Source: Longimicrobium sp. (GTDB taxonomy: Bacteria; Gemmatimonadota; Gemmatimonadetes; Longimicrobiales; Longimicrobiaceae). Taken from it: DNA of 38,233 bases. Positions 20,687 through 28,594 of this stretch are shown here, one piece after another (position 1 is the first letter of the stretch; every line of letters starts with the position of its first letter). Made by a program: the position numbers and the translations under genes. Below the pieces are notes generated by a model that was not told the DNA's origin, did not search any database, and was given only the letters and a program-made list of their open reading frames with translations. The DNA lies in NCBI GenBank assembly GCA_036389135.1, contig DASVQP010000108.1:1-38233 (forward strand), given 5' to 3'.

Positions 20687-21760
20687 ATGGAAGACCATAC
20701 CTTCGAGTTCCTCAAACGGCTGCTGGACGCTCCGGGCCCCTCCGGCTTCGAGACTGCGGCCGCGCGCGTGTGGCGCGCCGAGGCCGAGTCCACCGGCGCG
20801 CGCGTCACCTCCGACGTGCACGGCAACTCGCTGGCGTCGGTAGGCGGCGCGGGGCCCCGCGTGATGCTCGCGGGCCACATCGACGAGATCGGCGTGATGG
20901 TGACGCACGTGGATGAGGAGGGCTTCCTCTACATCGACGGGATCGGCGGATGGGACCCGCAGGTGCTCGTGGGGCAGCGCATCCGCTTCCTCACCCGCCG
21001 CGGCGACGTGCTGGGGGTGGTCGGCAAGAAGCCGATCCACCTGATGAAGCCGGAGGAGAAGGAGAAGGCTTCCAAGCTCAACGAGCTGTGGGTGGACGTC
21101 GGCGCGCGCGACCGCGACGACGCAACCGCGCGCGGCATCCGCGTGGGCGACCCCGGCGTGGTGGACGCGCGCCTGGTGGAGCTGGGGAACGGGCTGATCG
21201 CCTCGCGCGCCATCGACAACCGCATCGGCGCCTTCGTGGTGCTGGAGGCGCTCCGCGAACTTGCGCGCGACGCTGACGGACTGCGGTCCGAGGTGACGGC
21301 CGTCGCGACGACGCAGGAGGAGATCGGCTACCACGGCGGCGGGGCGCGCTCCTGCGCGTACCAGCTCGATCCGCAGGTGGCGCTCGTGGTGGACGTCACC
21401 TTCAGCACCGATGCGCCGGGGATCGAAAAGAAGCAGGTGGGCGAGCACAAGCTGGGGAGCGGCCCGGTGCTGGGGCGCGGCTCGGCGATCCACGCCATGG
21501 TCTTCGAGCGGCTGGCGGAGACGGCGGAGAGCGAGGGAATCCCCTACACCATCCAGGCTTCGCCCAAGTTCACCTCCACCGATGCGGACGCGGTCTACCT
21601 CCAGCGCGGCGGCATCCCCACGGGGGTCATCTCCATCCCCAACCGCTACATGCACTCGCCCAACGAGATCGTGTCGCTGGACGACGTGGAGGCCGTCATC
21701 CGCCTGATGGCCGCCTTCTGCCGCGGAATCGCGGACGACACCGACTTCATCCCGCGCTGA
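20687..21760 (+). CDS. M42-family metallopeptidase
   Basis: A 357-aa dinuclear metal aminopeptidase of the M42 family (FrvX/YsdC/TET-like), a cytoplasmic enzyme trimming peptides. Metal and catalytic residues appear in order: AGHIDEIG (His64, Asp66), SRAIDNRIG (bridging Asp), TTQEEIGYHGG (catalytic Glu), VVDVTF (Asp) and YMHSPNE (His). Length and spacing match the family. The next gene starts one base after its stop, and the RHH-like gene precedes it, suggesting one operon. Members often self-assemble into large tetrahedral particles. Confidence 0.94.
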   Translation: MEDHTFEFLKRLLDAPGPSGFETAAARVWRAEAESTGARVTSDVHGNSLASVGGAGPRVMLAGHIDEIGVMVTHVDEEGFLYIDGIGGWDPQVLVGQRIRFLTRRGDVLGVVGKKPIHLMKPEEKEKASKLNELWVDVGARDRDDATARGIRVGDPGVVDARLVELGNGLIASRAIDNRIGAFVVLEALRELARDADGLRSEVTAVATTQEEIGYHGGGARSCAYQLDPQVALVVDVTFSTDAPGIEKKQVGEHKLGSGPVLGRGSAIHAMVFERLAETAESEGIPYTIQASPKFTSTDADAVYLQRGGIPTGVISIPNRYMHSPNEIVSLDDVEAVIRLMAAFCRGIADDTDFIPR

Positions 21761-21761
21761 C

Positions 21762-22235
21762 GTGCTGACCGTCGACGAGATCGTGATGAACGCCACGCCG
21801 GAGCGCTGCTTCCGCTTCGGCGCGGACGTGGAGCGGTGGCCGGAGTGGCTCCCGCACTACCACCGGGTCCGCTTCCAGCGCAAGGAAGGCTTCGGCACCG
21901 GGCGCGTGGAGATGGCCGCGCGGCGCGACTTCGGGCCGCTCCCCTGGCCCGTCTGGTGGGTCAGCGAGATGACCGTGGACGAGGCGCGCCCCGTCGTCCT
22001 CTACCGCCACGTGGACGGGATCACCACCGGGATGGACGTGGAGTGGAGCTTCACCGGCCTGCCGGACGGCACCACGCGGGTCAAGATCGTGCACGAATGG
22101 GCGACGGGCCCCCGCTGGCCCCTTCTGGGCGGTGCGCGGCGCGTTATAGGTGACGCGGTGATCGGTCCGGTCTTCATCCACCACGTCGCCTCGCGCACGC
22201 TGGCGGGGATCAAGAGGGCGGTGGAAGCGCCGTGA
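21762..22235 (+). CDS. SRPBCC (START-like) polyketide cyclase/dehydrase-type protein
   Basis: The 157-aa protein has the START/SRPBCC pattern: DEIVMNATPERCFRFGADVERWPEWLPHY at the N-terminus (strand plus PEWLP helix), a central beta sheet (WWVSEMTVDEARPVVLYRHVDG, VEWSFTGLPDGTTRVKIVHEW) and a long C-terminal helix (FIHHVASRTLAGIKRAVEA). Such proteins bind hydrophobic ligands, for example in aromatic polyketide cyclisation or ubiquinone (COQ10) handling. It starts with GTG one base after the M42 stop, implying coupling. The specific ligand cannot be predicted. Confidence 0.85.
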   Translation: MLTVDEIVMNATPERCFRFGADVERWPEWLPHYHRVRFQRKEGFGTGRVEMAARRDFGPLPWPVWWVSEMTVDEARPVVLYRHVDGITTGMDVEWSFTGLPDGTTRVKIVHEWATGPRWPLLGGARRVIGDAVIGPVFIHHVASRTLAGIKRAVEAP

Positions 22236-22347
22236 CGCACGAACCGCCGGGTGCGGGGTAACAGCGGGAAAGCAGGATGCGCGGGACGGAGAAGGTGGCC
22301 GCCCCGCGCCGTCGTTTCATCGCGAGGCTCCCCTCGGCAGCGAGCAC

Positions 22348-23619
22348 ATGATTCAGCGTTCAGAAGACCGGCGTCCGGCGCCGCGGCGGGTCGTCATCAC
22401 GGGGATCGGGGCCATCACACCCATCGGCACCGGGGTGGAGGGGGTTTGGGAGGGGCTCAGGAAGCGCGAGTCGGCCGTGCGGCGCATCAGCCGCTTCGAC
22501 CCGACCCCCTTCCGCTCGCACATCGCCGCGCAGGTGGACGACTTCGATCCCGAGACGTACATGGAGCGCAACCGCGCGCGGCGCATGGAGCGCTACGCGC
22601 AGTTCTCCGTGGCCGCATCGCGCCAGGCGCTGGAAGATGCCGCGCTGGACCCGGCCGGCGAGGACCCCGAGCGCGTCGGCGTGCAGATGGGGAGCGCGCT
22701 GGGCGGCGTGGCGTACGGCGAAACGCAGTTCACCAGCTACGTGGGCAAGGGCGTGCGCGGCGTGGACCCCATGCTGGCGCTGGCGGTGTTCAACGGCGCC
22801 GCGTCGTGCAACGTGGCCATCGAGTTCGGCTTCACCGGCCCCAACTCCACCAACGGGATGAGCTGCGCGTCCGGCGCCATCGCCATCGGCGACGGCTGGC
22901 GGATGATCCGCGACGGAGAGGCGGAGGTGGTGCTCTCCGGCGGGGTGGAGGCGCCGCTGGCCCCGCTCTGCTACGGCGCCTTCGCCATCATCCGCGCCAT
23001 GTCCACCCGCAACGACGACCCGCAGCGCGCCTCCCGCCCGTTCGACGCGGGGCGCGACGGCTTCGTGATGGGTGAGGGGGCGGCGGTGCTGGTGCTGGAG
23101 GAGCTGGAGCACGCAAAAGCCCGTGGCGCGCGCATTTACGCCGAGGTGCTGGGGTACGGCACCTCCAACGACGCGCACCACATGACGGCGCCCCGTCCCG
23201 ACGGTGCCCAGGCGGTGCGCGCCATGCGCCGCGCGCTGGAGGTGGGCGGCGTGGCGCCGGAGGAGCTGGACTGGGTCAACGCCCACGCATCGTCCACCCC
23301 GCTCAACGACAGCACCGAGAGCCGCGTGATCCGCACCGTACTGGGCGAGCACGCGGACAGCGTGGCGGTGAGCGGCACCAAGGGGTACCACGCGCACTGC
23401 CTGGGCGCCACGGGGGCGGTGGAGGCCGCCATCAGCGCCCTCGTCATCCAGCGCGGCTGGATCCCGCCCACCCTCAACCTGGACGCGCCGGGCGAAGGGT
23501 GCGACCTGCCGTACGTCACGGGCGAAGGCGCGGAACGGCCGGTGAGCTACGTCGTCTCCAACTCGTTCGGCTTCGGTGGAATCAACGCCGCGCTGGTCTT
23601 TGGGCCGGCGCCGGAGTAA
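22348..23619 (+). CDS. Beta-ketoacyl-ACP synthase II-like protein (divergent FabF)
   Basis: A 423-aa thiolase-fold condensing enzyme. NGMSCASGAIAIGD holds the acyl-accepting Cys173, NAHASSTPLND holds His313 and GTKGYHAHCLGATGAVEA holds Lys345 and His350, so the Cys-His-His triad is intact. The usual NAHGTSTxxND and STKSxxGHxxGAAG motifs are modified (Gly-Thr to Ala-Ser, and KGYHAHCLGATG). VVSNSFGFGGINAALVF is the C-terminal signature. It may elongate fatty acyl-ACP, or serve a specialised pathway, given the motif changes and its isolation from other fab genes. The SRPBCC gene lies 112 bp upstream on the same strand. No good Shine-Dalgarno precedes ATG 22348. Confidence 0.88.
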   Translation: MIQRSEDRRPAPRRVVITGIGAITPIGTGVEGVWEGLRKRESAVRRISRFDPTPFRSHIAAQVDDFDPETYMERNRARRMERYAQFSVAASRQALEDAALDPAGEDPERVGVQMGSALGGVAYGETQFTSYVGKGVRGVDPMLALAVFNGAASCNVAIEFGFTGPNSTNGMSCASGAIAIGDGWRMIRDGEAEVVLSGGVEAPLAPLCYGAFAIIRAMSTRNDDPQRASRPFDAGRDGFVMGEGAAVLVLEELEHAKARGARIYAEVLGYGTSNDAHHMTAPRPDGAQAVRAMRRALEVGGVAPEELDWVNAHASSTPLNDSTESRVIRTVLGEHADSVAVSGTKGYHAHCLGATGAVEAAISALVIQRGWIPPTLNLDAPGEGCDLPYVTGEGAERPVSYVVSNSFGFGGINAALVFGPAPE

Positions 23620-23635
23620 GGGAATGCGCATTCCC
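23620..23635. repeat. 16-bp perfect palindrome after the fabF-like stop
   Basis: GGGAATGCGCATTCCC immediately follows the TAA stop. About 35 nt further, CCCTCG and CGAGGG around 23670-23692 form a second small stem followed by GGTTTA. Together they may terminate the fabF-like transcript. Confidence 0.5.
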
Positions 23636-23708
23636 TTGGGCCGTGGACGGAGTGAACCGCTAGGGGCGGTACCCTCGCGTTCGTTACGAGGGGGTTTACA
23701 ATCCCCTA

Positions 23709-23736
23709 TTGACAACATAGATTCGCCCGCTATGAA
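23709..23736 (+). promoter_or_regulatory. Sigma-70 promoter of the sigma-factor gene
   Basis: TTGACA (23709-23714) and TATGAA (23731-23736) with a 16-nt spacer. A perfect -35 box and a near-consensus -10 box in otherwise GC-rich sequence make this the clearest promoter in the window. The predicted leader is about 100 nt. Confidence 0.75.
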
Positions 23737-23773
23737 GGGACTCTCGCAGAGACAGCCCTAGAGGGCGTCACCA

Positions 23774-23824
23774 GAAAGCAGCACGCCTCGAACACCAACG
23801 AGGCGTCGCTGCTTTCGTTGTTTT
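23774..23824 (+). promoter_or_regulatory. Leader hairpin with T-tract upstream of the sigma-factor gene
   Basis: GAAAGCAGCACGCCTCG (23774-23790) pairs with CGAGGCGT-C-GCTGCTTTC (23799-23816), 17 bp with one bulge and an 8-nt loop, followed by GTTGTTTT. It is placed between the promoter at 23709 and the ATG at 23842. It looks like a terminator used as an attenuator, with AAAGGA after it as the ribosome binding site. Confidence 0.65.
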
Positions 23825-23841
23825 GAAAGGAACGAGTCTAC

Positions 23842-24702
23842 ATGTTCTTAAGCTCCCGGGCACTCGACTCCTTCGACCAGTACCTGCACGACGTGGAGAA
23901 GTACCCGCTGATCGATGATCCGGCGGAAGAGAGAGCACTCGCCCACCGCGCGCGCGCCGGCGACAAAGCCTGCGCGGAGCGGCTGGTAACCGCCAACCTG
24001 CGGTTCGTCATCTCGTACGTTAAGAAGTACCAGGGCCGCGGCCTTGGGCTGGCCGAGCTGGTGTGCATCGGCAACGAAGGGTTGCTGAAGGCGGTCAAGA
24101 AGTTCGATCCGGACAAGGGGGTGAAGTTCATCTCCTACGCCGTGTGGTGGATCCGCCAGACGGTTCTGCAGGCGCTCGCGGAGCAGACCCGCTCGGTGCG
24201 CATCCCGCTGAACCAGAACTCCAACCTGGTCCGCCTGTCGCGCGTGGACACGGCGCTGACCCAGACGCTCGGCCGCTCTCCCACGGACGAGGAGATCGCG
24301 GACGAGATGGCGGAGCCGGTGGACACGATCCGCGCCCTCCGCCGCGTGGCCGCCAGCGAGCTCTCGCTGGATGCGCCGCTGGACCGCGGCGACCGCGACA
24401 GCGCCTCCTTTGGGGAGCGCTTCGCCGGGAGCGAGTCGGACGAGATCGAGGAAGAGGTGGAGGCGCAGGCACGCCGCGAGTTCCTCGAGAAGATGTTCGA
24501 GAAGTACCTGACGGAGCGCGAGCGCAAGATCCTCTACCTCTACTACGGCCTGGACGAGGGCGAGGAGCGCACCCTGGAGGAGATCGGTTCCCTCCTGGGC
24601 GTGACCCGCGAGCGCATCCGCCAGATCCGCAACCGCGCCTTCGAGAAGCTCCGCGAAAGCCCGGACGGTGCGGCGCTGGAAGGGTTCTGGGCGGTGTCGT
24701 AA
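23842..24702 (+). CDS. RNA polymerase sigma-70 family factor, RpoD/group 2-like, 286 aa
   Basis: Regions in order: 1.2 (SFDQYLHDVEKYPLI, 10-24), region 2 (LRFVISYVKKYQGRGL, then GLLKAVKKFDPDKGVKFISYAVWWIRQTVLQALAEQ, to 115), region 3 (IPLNQNSNLVRLSR, to ~180), an acidic spacer, and region 4 with the helix-turn-helix TLEEIGSLLGVTRERIRQIRNRAFEKLRE (244-272). Region 1.1 is missing, as in group 2 sigmas and in the short primary sigmas of Bacteroidota. The nearly invariant EGN of region 2.2 reads CIGN (75-78). ATG 23842 follows AAAGGA. Whether it is the housekeeping factor or an alternative cannot be settled here. An R2 element follows the stop. Confidence 0.92.
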   Translation: MFLSSRALDSFDQYLHDVEKYPLIDDPAEERALAHRARAGDKACAERLVTANLRFVISYVKKYQGRGLGLAELVCIGNEGLLKAVKKFDPDKGVKFISYAVWWIRQTVLQALAEQTRSVRIPLNQNSNLVRLSRVDTALTQTLGRSPTDEEIADEMAEPVDTIRALRRVAASELSLDAPLDRGDRDSASFGERFAGSESDEIEEEVEAQARREFLEKMFEKYLTERERKILYLYYGLDEGEERTLEEIGSLLGVTRERIRQIRNRAFEKLRESPDGAALEGFWAVS

Positions 24703-24703
24703 G

Positions 24704-24764
24704 GGCCCCCTCCCCCGCTCGTCACCTCGCTGCCCCTCCCCCAATAACTACCTGGGGGAGGGGC
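24704..24764 (+). repeat. R2 post-stop element after the sigma-factor gene
   Basis: Begins one base after the stop: GGGCCCCCTCCCCCGCTCGT, CACCTCGCT, then hairpin GCCCCTCCCCC (24732-24742) / GGGGGAGGGGC (24754-24764) with loop AATAACTACCT. Nearly identical to 15132-15199. Confidence 0.85.
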
Positions 24765-24832
24765 GGCTTGCATCTGTGCGGGCCCTCCAAACTGCGGGGA
24801 TAACGGCGCATGCATATATATTCATGCGGCCG

Positions 24833-24930
24833 CACCGGCGTGATTTATCACGCCGGTGCCTGCCCCCGCTCCACCACGGGCGTCGCACACCGCCGCCTGG
24901 TGGGCCCGCCCCACGTGGCTGCCCGTGCCC
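24833..24930. repeat. R3: paired-hairpin repeat, copy 2, and surrounding non-coding gap
   Basis: Hairpin a at 24833-24858 is CACCGGCGTGAT-TT-ATCACGCCGGTG, a 12-bp stem with paired differences from copy 1. The second part ends CACGTGGCTGCCCGTGCCC, matching copy 1 (CACGTGTCTGCCCGTGCCC). Just before, CGCATG (24807-24812) and CATGCG (24823-24828) flank an AT-rich TATATATT patch. The gap 24765-25112 has no supportable gene; 24931-25112 probably holds the promoter of the next gene. Confidence 0.65.
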
Positions 24931-25112
24931 TGCCCGCCTCCGCCGCCCGCCCCACACACCCCCGCACGATTGCCAACGCGCCCCGCATCCGGCATTCTGA
25001 CGCGCCCGCGGTGCACCCCGTGCATCTGCGCCGATGCGAATCGCGCGGCGGAACTCGGTTCCTTCGCAAAGCGCCTGATGCGGTATATCACAAACCGAAC
25101 ACTACCAAGCAG

Positions 25113-26354
25113 ATGAACGCCGTCTCTTCACACTCGTTCACGGACGCTGTCCGCGCGTCGTTCCCGGTGTTCTCGCGGCGCGTGGCGGGCAAGCCGATCG
25201 CGTTCTTTGACGGGCCGGGGGGAAGCCAGGTGCCGCAGGAGGTCGCCGCAGCGGTGGTGCAGTACCTGACGCTGCACAACGCCAACACGCACGGCCACTT
25301 CCGCACCAGCGAAGAGACGGATGCGGCGATGACGGCCGCGCGCGAGGCGTTCGCCGACTTCCTGTGCGCCGGCTCGCCCCGCGAGATCGTATTCGGCGGC
25401 AACATGACCACGCTCGCCTTCCACCTGTCGCGCTCCCTCGGTCGCGAGCTGACGCAGGGCGACGAGATCGTGGTCACCGAGCTGGACCACCAGGCGAACC
25501 AGGCCCCCTGGCGCCGCATGGCCGAGGATCGCGCGGTGACGGTGCGCACCGTCCCCTTCATCCCCGAGACCATGCAGCTGGACTACGAGGCCATGGAGCA
25601 GGCGATCGGCCCGAGGACGAAGCTGGTGGCGGTGGGGGGAGCATCGAATGCGGTAGGGACCATCAACGACGTCGCGCGGGTGACGGCGATGGCGCGGGCC
25701 GTGGGGGCGATCAGCTTCGTGGACGCGGTGCACCTTGCCCCGCACCGCCGCATCGACGTGCAGGCGCTGGGGTGCGACTTCCTCGCCTGCTCCGCCTACA
25801 AGTTCTTTGGCCCGCACGTCGGCATCCTGTGGGGCCGCCGCGAGCACCTGGAGCGCCTCACGCCGTACAAGGTGCCCCCCGCCTCCGACGAGGCCCCGGA
25901 GCGCTGGGAGACCGGGACGCAGAACCACGAGGGGATCGTCGGCGCCGCCGCGGCCGTGGACTGGATCGCGAGCCTCGCGGGCGGCGACGACCGCCGCACC
26001 GCGCTGGACCGGGCATTCGAGCTGATCGAGGCGCACGAACGCGAGCTCTTCGACCGGATGATCTCCGGGATTCGCTCCATCCCCGGCACGCGCGTCTACG
26101 GCGTACCGGACGGGCAGCCGCGCACCCCCACCCTCGGCTTCACCGTCCCCGGCGCCTCCCCGGACGAGGTGGCGAAGCGGCTGGGCGAGGAGGGCGTCTT
26201 CGTGTGGAACGGCAACTTCTACGCGACCACCGTCTGCGAGCGCCTGGCCCTGGACGACTGCGGCGGTCTGATCCGCGCCGGCCTCGCGCCCTACACCACC
26301 CTCGAAGACGTCGACCGCCTGATCGACGGAGTCCGCCGCATCGCGGGTGCCTGA
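25113..26354 (+). CDS. Cysteine desulfurase-like PLP enzyme (TIGR01976/VC1184 type), 413 aa
   Basis: A fold-type I class V aminotransferase-like protein. FFDGPGGSQVPQ (31-42) and NANTHGHF (56-63) are the N-terminal signatures of the cysteine desulfurase-like VC1184 subfamily. ELDHQAN (His126), FVDAVH (Asp204) and CSAYKFFGPHVGILWG (Lys230) form the PLP site. The loop that bears the catalytic Cys in SufS/CsdA reads VFVWNGNFYATT, without Cys; the nearest cysteines are Cys375 and Cys383. Sulfur transfer by the SufS mechanism is therefore doubtful and the true reaction is unknown. The start is the first ATG of the homologous region; the ribosome binding site is weak. Confidence 0.88.
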   Translation: MNAVSSHSFTDAVRASFPVFSRRVAGKPIAFFDGPGGSQVPQEVAAAVVQYLTLHNANTHGHFRTSEETDAAMTAAREAFADFLCAGSPREIVFGGNMTTLAFHLSRSLGRELTQGDEIVVTELDHQANQAPWRRMAEDRAVTVRTVPFIPETMQLDYEAMEQAIGPRTKLVAVGGASNAVGTINDVARVTAMARAVGAISFVDAVHLAPHRRIDVQALGCDFLACSAYKFFGPHVGILWGRREHLERLTPYKVPPASDEAPERWETGTQNHEGIVGAAAAVDWIASLAGGDDRRTALDRAFELIEAHERELFDRMISGIRSIPGTRVYGVPDGQPRTPTLGFTVPGASPDEVAKRLGEEGVFVWNGNFYATTVCERLALDDCGGLIRAGLAPYTTLEDVDRLIDGVRRIAGA

Positions 26355-26362
26355 AAGAGAAA

Positions 26363-26453
26363 GCCTCACACAGAGAACACAGAGGGAAGTACAAGGCAAC
26401 AGAGAACCCCCTTCTGCTGTCCTTGTAGTTCCCTCTGTGCCTCTGTGTGAGGC
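26363..26453. repeat. R4: long CACACAGAG inverted repeat between convergent genes
   Basis: Arms 26363-26395 and 26422-26453 begin and end with GCCTCACACAGAG and CTCTGTGTGAGGC and pair over about 32 bp with few mismatches. It sits between the stops of two convergent genes (26354 and 26466) and can form the same hairpin in either transcript, so a two-way terminator role is plausible. A second copy is at 33826-33923. Confidence 0.8.
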
Positions 26454-26465
26454 TGCTGTTCTCGA

Positions 26466-28454
26466 TCAGCGCGTCCAGACGTTGTTCGCGCGGTCCACAT
26501 CGGGGAAGGAGCTGGTGGGATCGATCTCCACCCGCACCACCGGCGAGCTGCCAGAAGGCACGCTCACCGTGGCGGTGCGCGCGCCGCCGAGCCACGTCTC
26601 CACCGGCACCTCGCGCCGCTCCGTGGTGCCGTCCTGCCGCGTGACCAGCAGGCGGGCCGGCATCGGCGCGCTGCCGCGGTCCTCGACCGTTATAACTGTG
26701 CTAGCGCCACTACTTGTAACGCTGCCTACCGCCTGATCCAGCGTCCACGCCTCCTTGTACCAGGTGGACCAGAACCAATCCAGGTTGCGCCCGGCACCCG
26801 CGTTGAAGGCGTTGAAGAAGTCCCACGGCTTCGGGTGCTTGAAGGCCCAGGTGCGGGCGTAGTCGCGGTAGGTGCGCAGGAAGGTCTCCTCGCCGAGCAC
26901 GGCCCGCAGCGCCGAGAGCAGCGTGGCGGGCTTGGTGTAGGTGGCGAAGCCGCCCAGGTTCGGCTGCTGCAGGTCCGTCCATCGGAGCAGTTCCGGGTCG
27001 CCGACGCTGTTCACGAAGTTGACGTACTGCGCCTGCTCCCGCTGGTGCGCGTTGGGGGCGCCGCGGAAAAAGTCGTTGTGCGCCTCGTTCTCGTTGAAGT
27101 TGGTGGTCCCCTCGTCCATCCACCCGTAGCGCCGCTCGTCCACCCCGATGATCATGGGGAACCACATGTGGCCGAGCTCGTGCGCCGTCACGTTGTAGAG
27201 CGCCGTGTCGCCCTGGGCGCTGTACGGGCCGATCAGCGTCATCATGGGGTACTCCATCCCGCCGCCCATGATGTCCTCCCCCTCCACCGCGGTCATGTGC
27301 GGCCACGGGTAGCGCACCCCCGTGAACTCGGAGTGGTGGGTGATGGACTGCTGCGAGTACTTCACCGAATTCGCCCAGCGCGGCGCCGTCGAGCGCCAGA
27401 GCGACTGGATGAGGACGTAGTCCGTGCGCCCGTCGCCGTTGCGGTCGCCGACGGGGGTGCGCGCCGCGTCCCAGTTGGACTCGCGCGTCATGCTGAACGC
27501 CACGTCGCGCACGCTGTCCGCCCGAAAGGTCCACTGCAGGCGGCCGTTGGCGCCGCGCAGCGTGGCCTTCCCCGCCCCGAAGCCGCCCGCGCCCAGCACG
27601 TGCACCGTCGAGTCGCTCTGCGCCGCGCGACGCCAGCGCTGGAGCACGTCGGCCGGAAGCACCCGCTCGGGGTTGGCGAGGTTGCCGGTACCCATCACCA
27701 CCCAACCCTCGGGCGCGTCGACGGTGTACTCGTAGCTGCCGTACCCCATGTAGAACTCGGCGCCGCCCAGGAACGGGTCGGTCTGCCAGCCGCCGACGTC
27801 GTCGTACACCGCCATCTGCGGGTACCAGTAGGCCAGGTACAGCAGGTTGTCGCGGCTGTGCCCCATCCGCGCCCCGGCGCCGGCCTGCGGAATCTTGTAG
27901 CTCCAATCCAGCTCCAGGCGCACGGAGTCGCCCGGGAGCACGGGGCTCGCGGGGCGGATGGCCATGCGCGTGAAGTCGATGGAGTAGCCGGAGCCGGAGC
28001 GCAGGTCCTCGCTCTCGCGCACCGGCTGCCCGCCCGCCGCCACGCGCGTGAAGCGGTAGCCGCCGGTGACCTCGGCCTCCTCGTTGCGCGGCGCCTCGGG
28101 CTGATGGACGTTCTGCATCAGCTGCAGCCACACCACGCGCAGCGTGTCTGGCGAGCGGTTGTGGTAGGTGATGGTCTCGCTGCCGGTGAGCGTCTTCGCC
28201 GCCGCGTCCACGGTGGCGCGGATGCGATAGTCGGCGCGCTGCTGCCAGTAGCGCGGCCCGGGCGCGCCGGTGCTGGTGCGCGTCCCGCGGGCGACGGCGC
28301 GCTGGAAGTCGCGCGGGATCACGATCGGGTTGGGGACCGCCCGCCGTGCCGCCATGGCGCCGGCGGATGCGGCGGGGTCCTGCGCGTGCGCGGCCGGGGC
28401 CGCGGCCCCTAGCCCGAGCAGCGCGCCGACCAGCGTGGGGGACCAGCGCTTCAT
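26466..28454 (-). CDS. Secreted M1-family zinc metallopeptidase, 662 aa
   Basis: A signal peptide (residues 1-24, ending AAHA) precedes a gluzincin. HELGH (425-429) with Glu448 (WMDEGTTNFNE) are the zinc ligands and catalytic Glu. The exopeptidase GxMEN motif reads GGGMEYPMM (397-405), as in the bacterial ERAP/LTA4H-like secreted subgroup. The N-terminal beta domain covers roughly 70-320. DRNGDGRTD (337-345) looks like an EF-hand-type calcium loop inserted before the catalytic domain. ATG 28454 is preceded by GGAGG. It probably digests extracellular or periplasmic peptides, like the S9 enzyme at 31549. Confidence 0.92.
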   Translation of the reverse strand: MKRWSPTLVGALLGLGAAAPAAHAQDPAASAGAMAARRAVPNPIVIPRDFQRAVARGTRTSTGAPGPRYWQQRADYRIRATVDAAAKTLTGSETITYHNRSPDTLRVVWLQLMQNVHQPEAPRNEEAEVTGGYRFTRVAAGGQPVRESEDLRSGSGYSIDFTRMAIRPASPVLPGDSVRLELDWSYKIPQAGAGARMGHSRDNLLYLAYWYPQMAVYDDVGGWQTDPFLGGAEFYMGYGSYEYTVDAPEGWVVMGTGNLANPERVLPADVLQRWRRAAQSDSTVHVLGAGGFGAGKATLRGANGRLQWTFRADSVRDVAFSMTRESNWDAARTPVGDRNGDGRTDYVLIQSLWRSTAPRWANSVKYSQQSITHHSEFTGVRYPWPHMTAVEGEDIMGGGMEYPMMTLIGPYSAQGDTALYNVTAHELGHMWFPMIIGVDERRYGWMDEGTTNFNENEAHNDFFRGAPNAHQREQAQYVNFVNSVGDPELLRWTDLQQPNLGGFATYTKPATLLSALRAVLGEETFLRTYRDYARTWAFKHPKPWDFFNAFNAGAGRNLDWFWSTWYKEAWTLDQAVGSVTSSGASTVITVEDRGSAPMPARLLVTRQDGTTERREVPVETWLGGARTATVSVPSGSSPVVRVEIDPTSSFPDVDRANNVWTR

Positions 28455-28594
28455 TCGGTCATCCTCCGGAATGGGTTCACGGCGAAACGTAGCGCGCGCG
28501 TGGTACCGCGCAAGGAAGCGCGCCCCTTGCCGCGCGTGGAATCGGGGGGTTAGCGTTCCCCACTCGCCCGCGCTCCACCCCCTGCCCCGCTTCC

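Noticed and set aside
24703-25112. tRNA or other known structured RNA in the large gap
   Set aside because: The hairpins found are R2 and R3 repeat elements; no cloverleaf or CCA-end pattern could be built.
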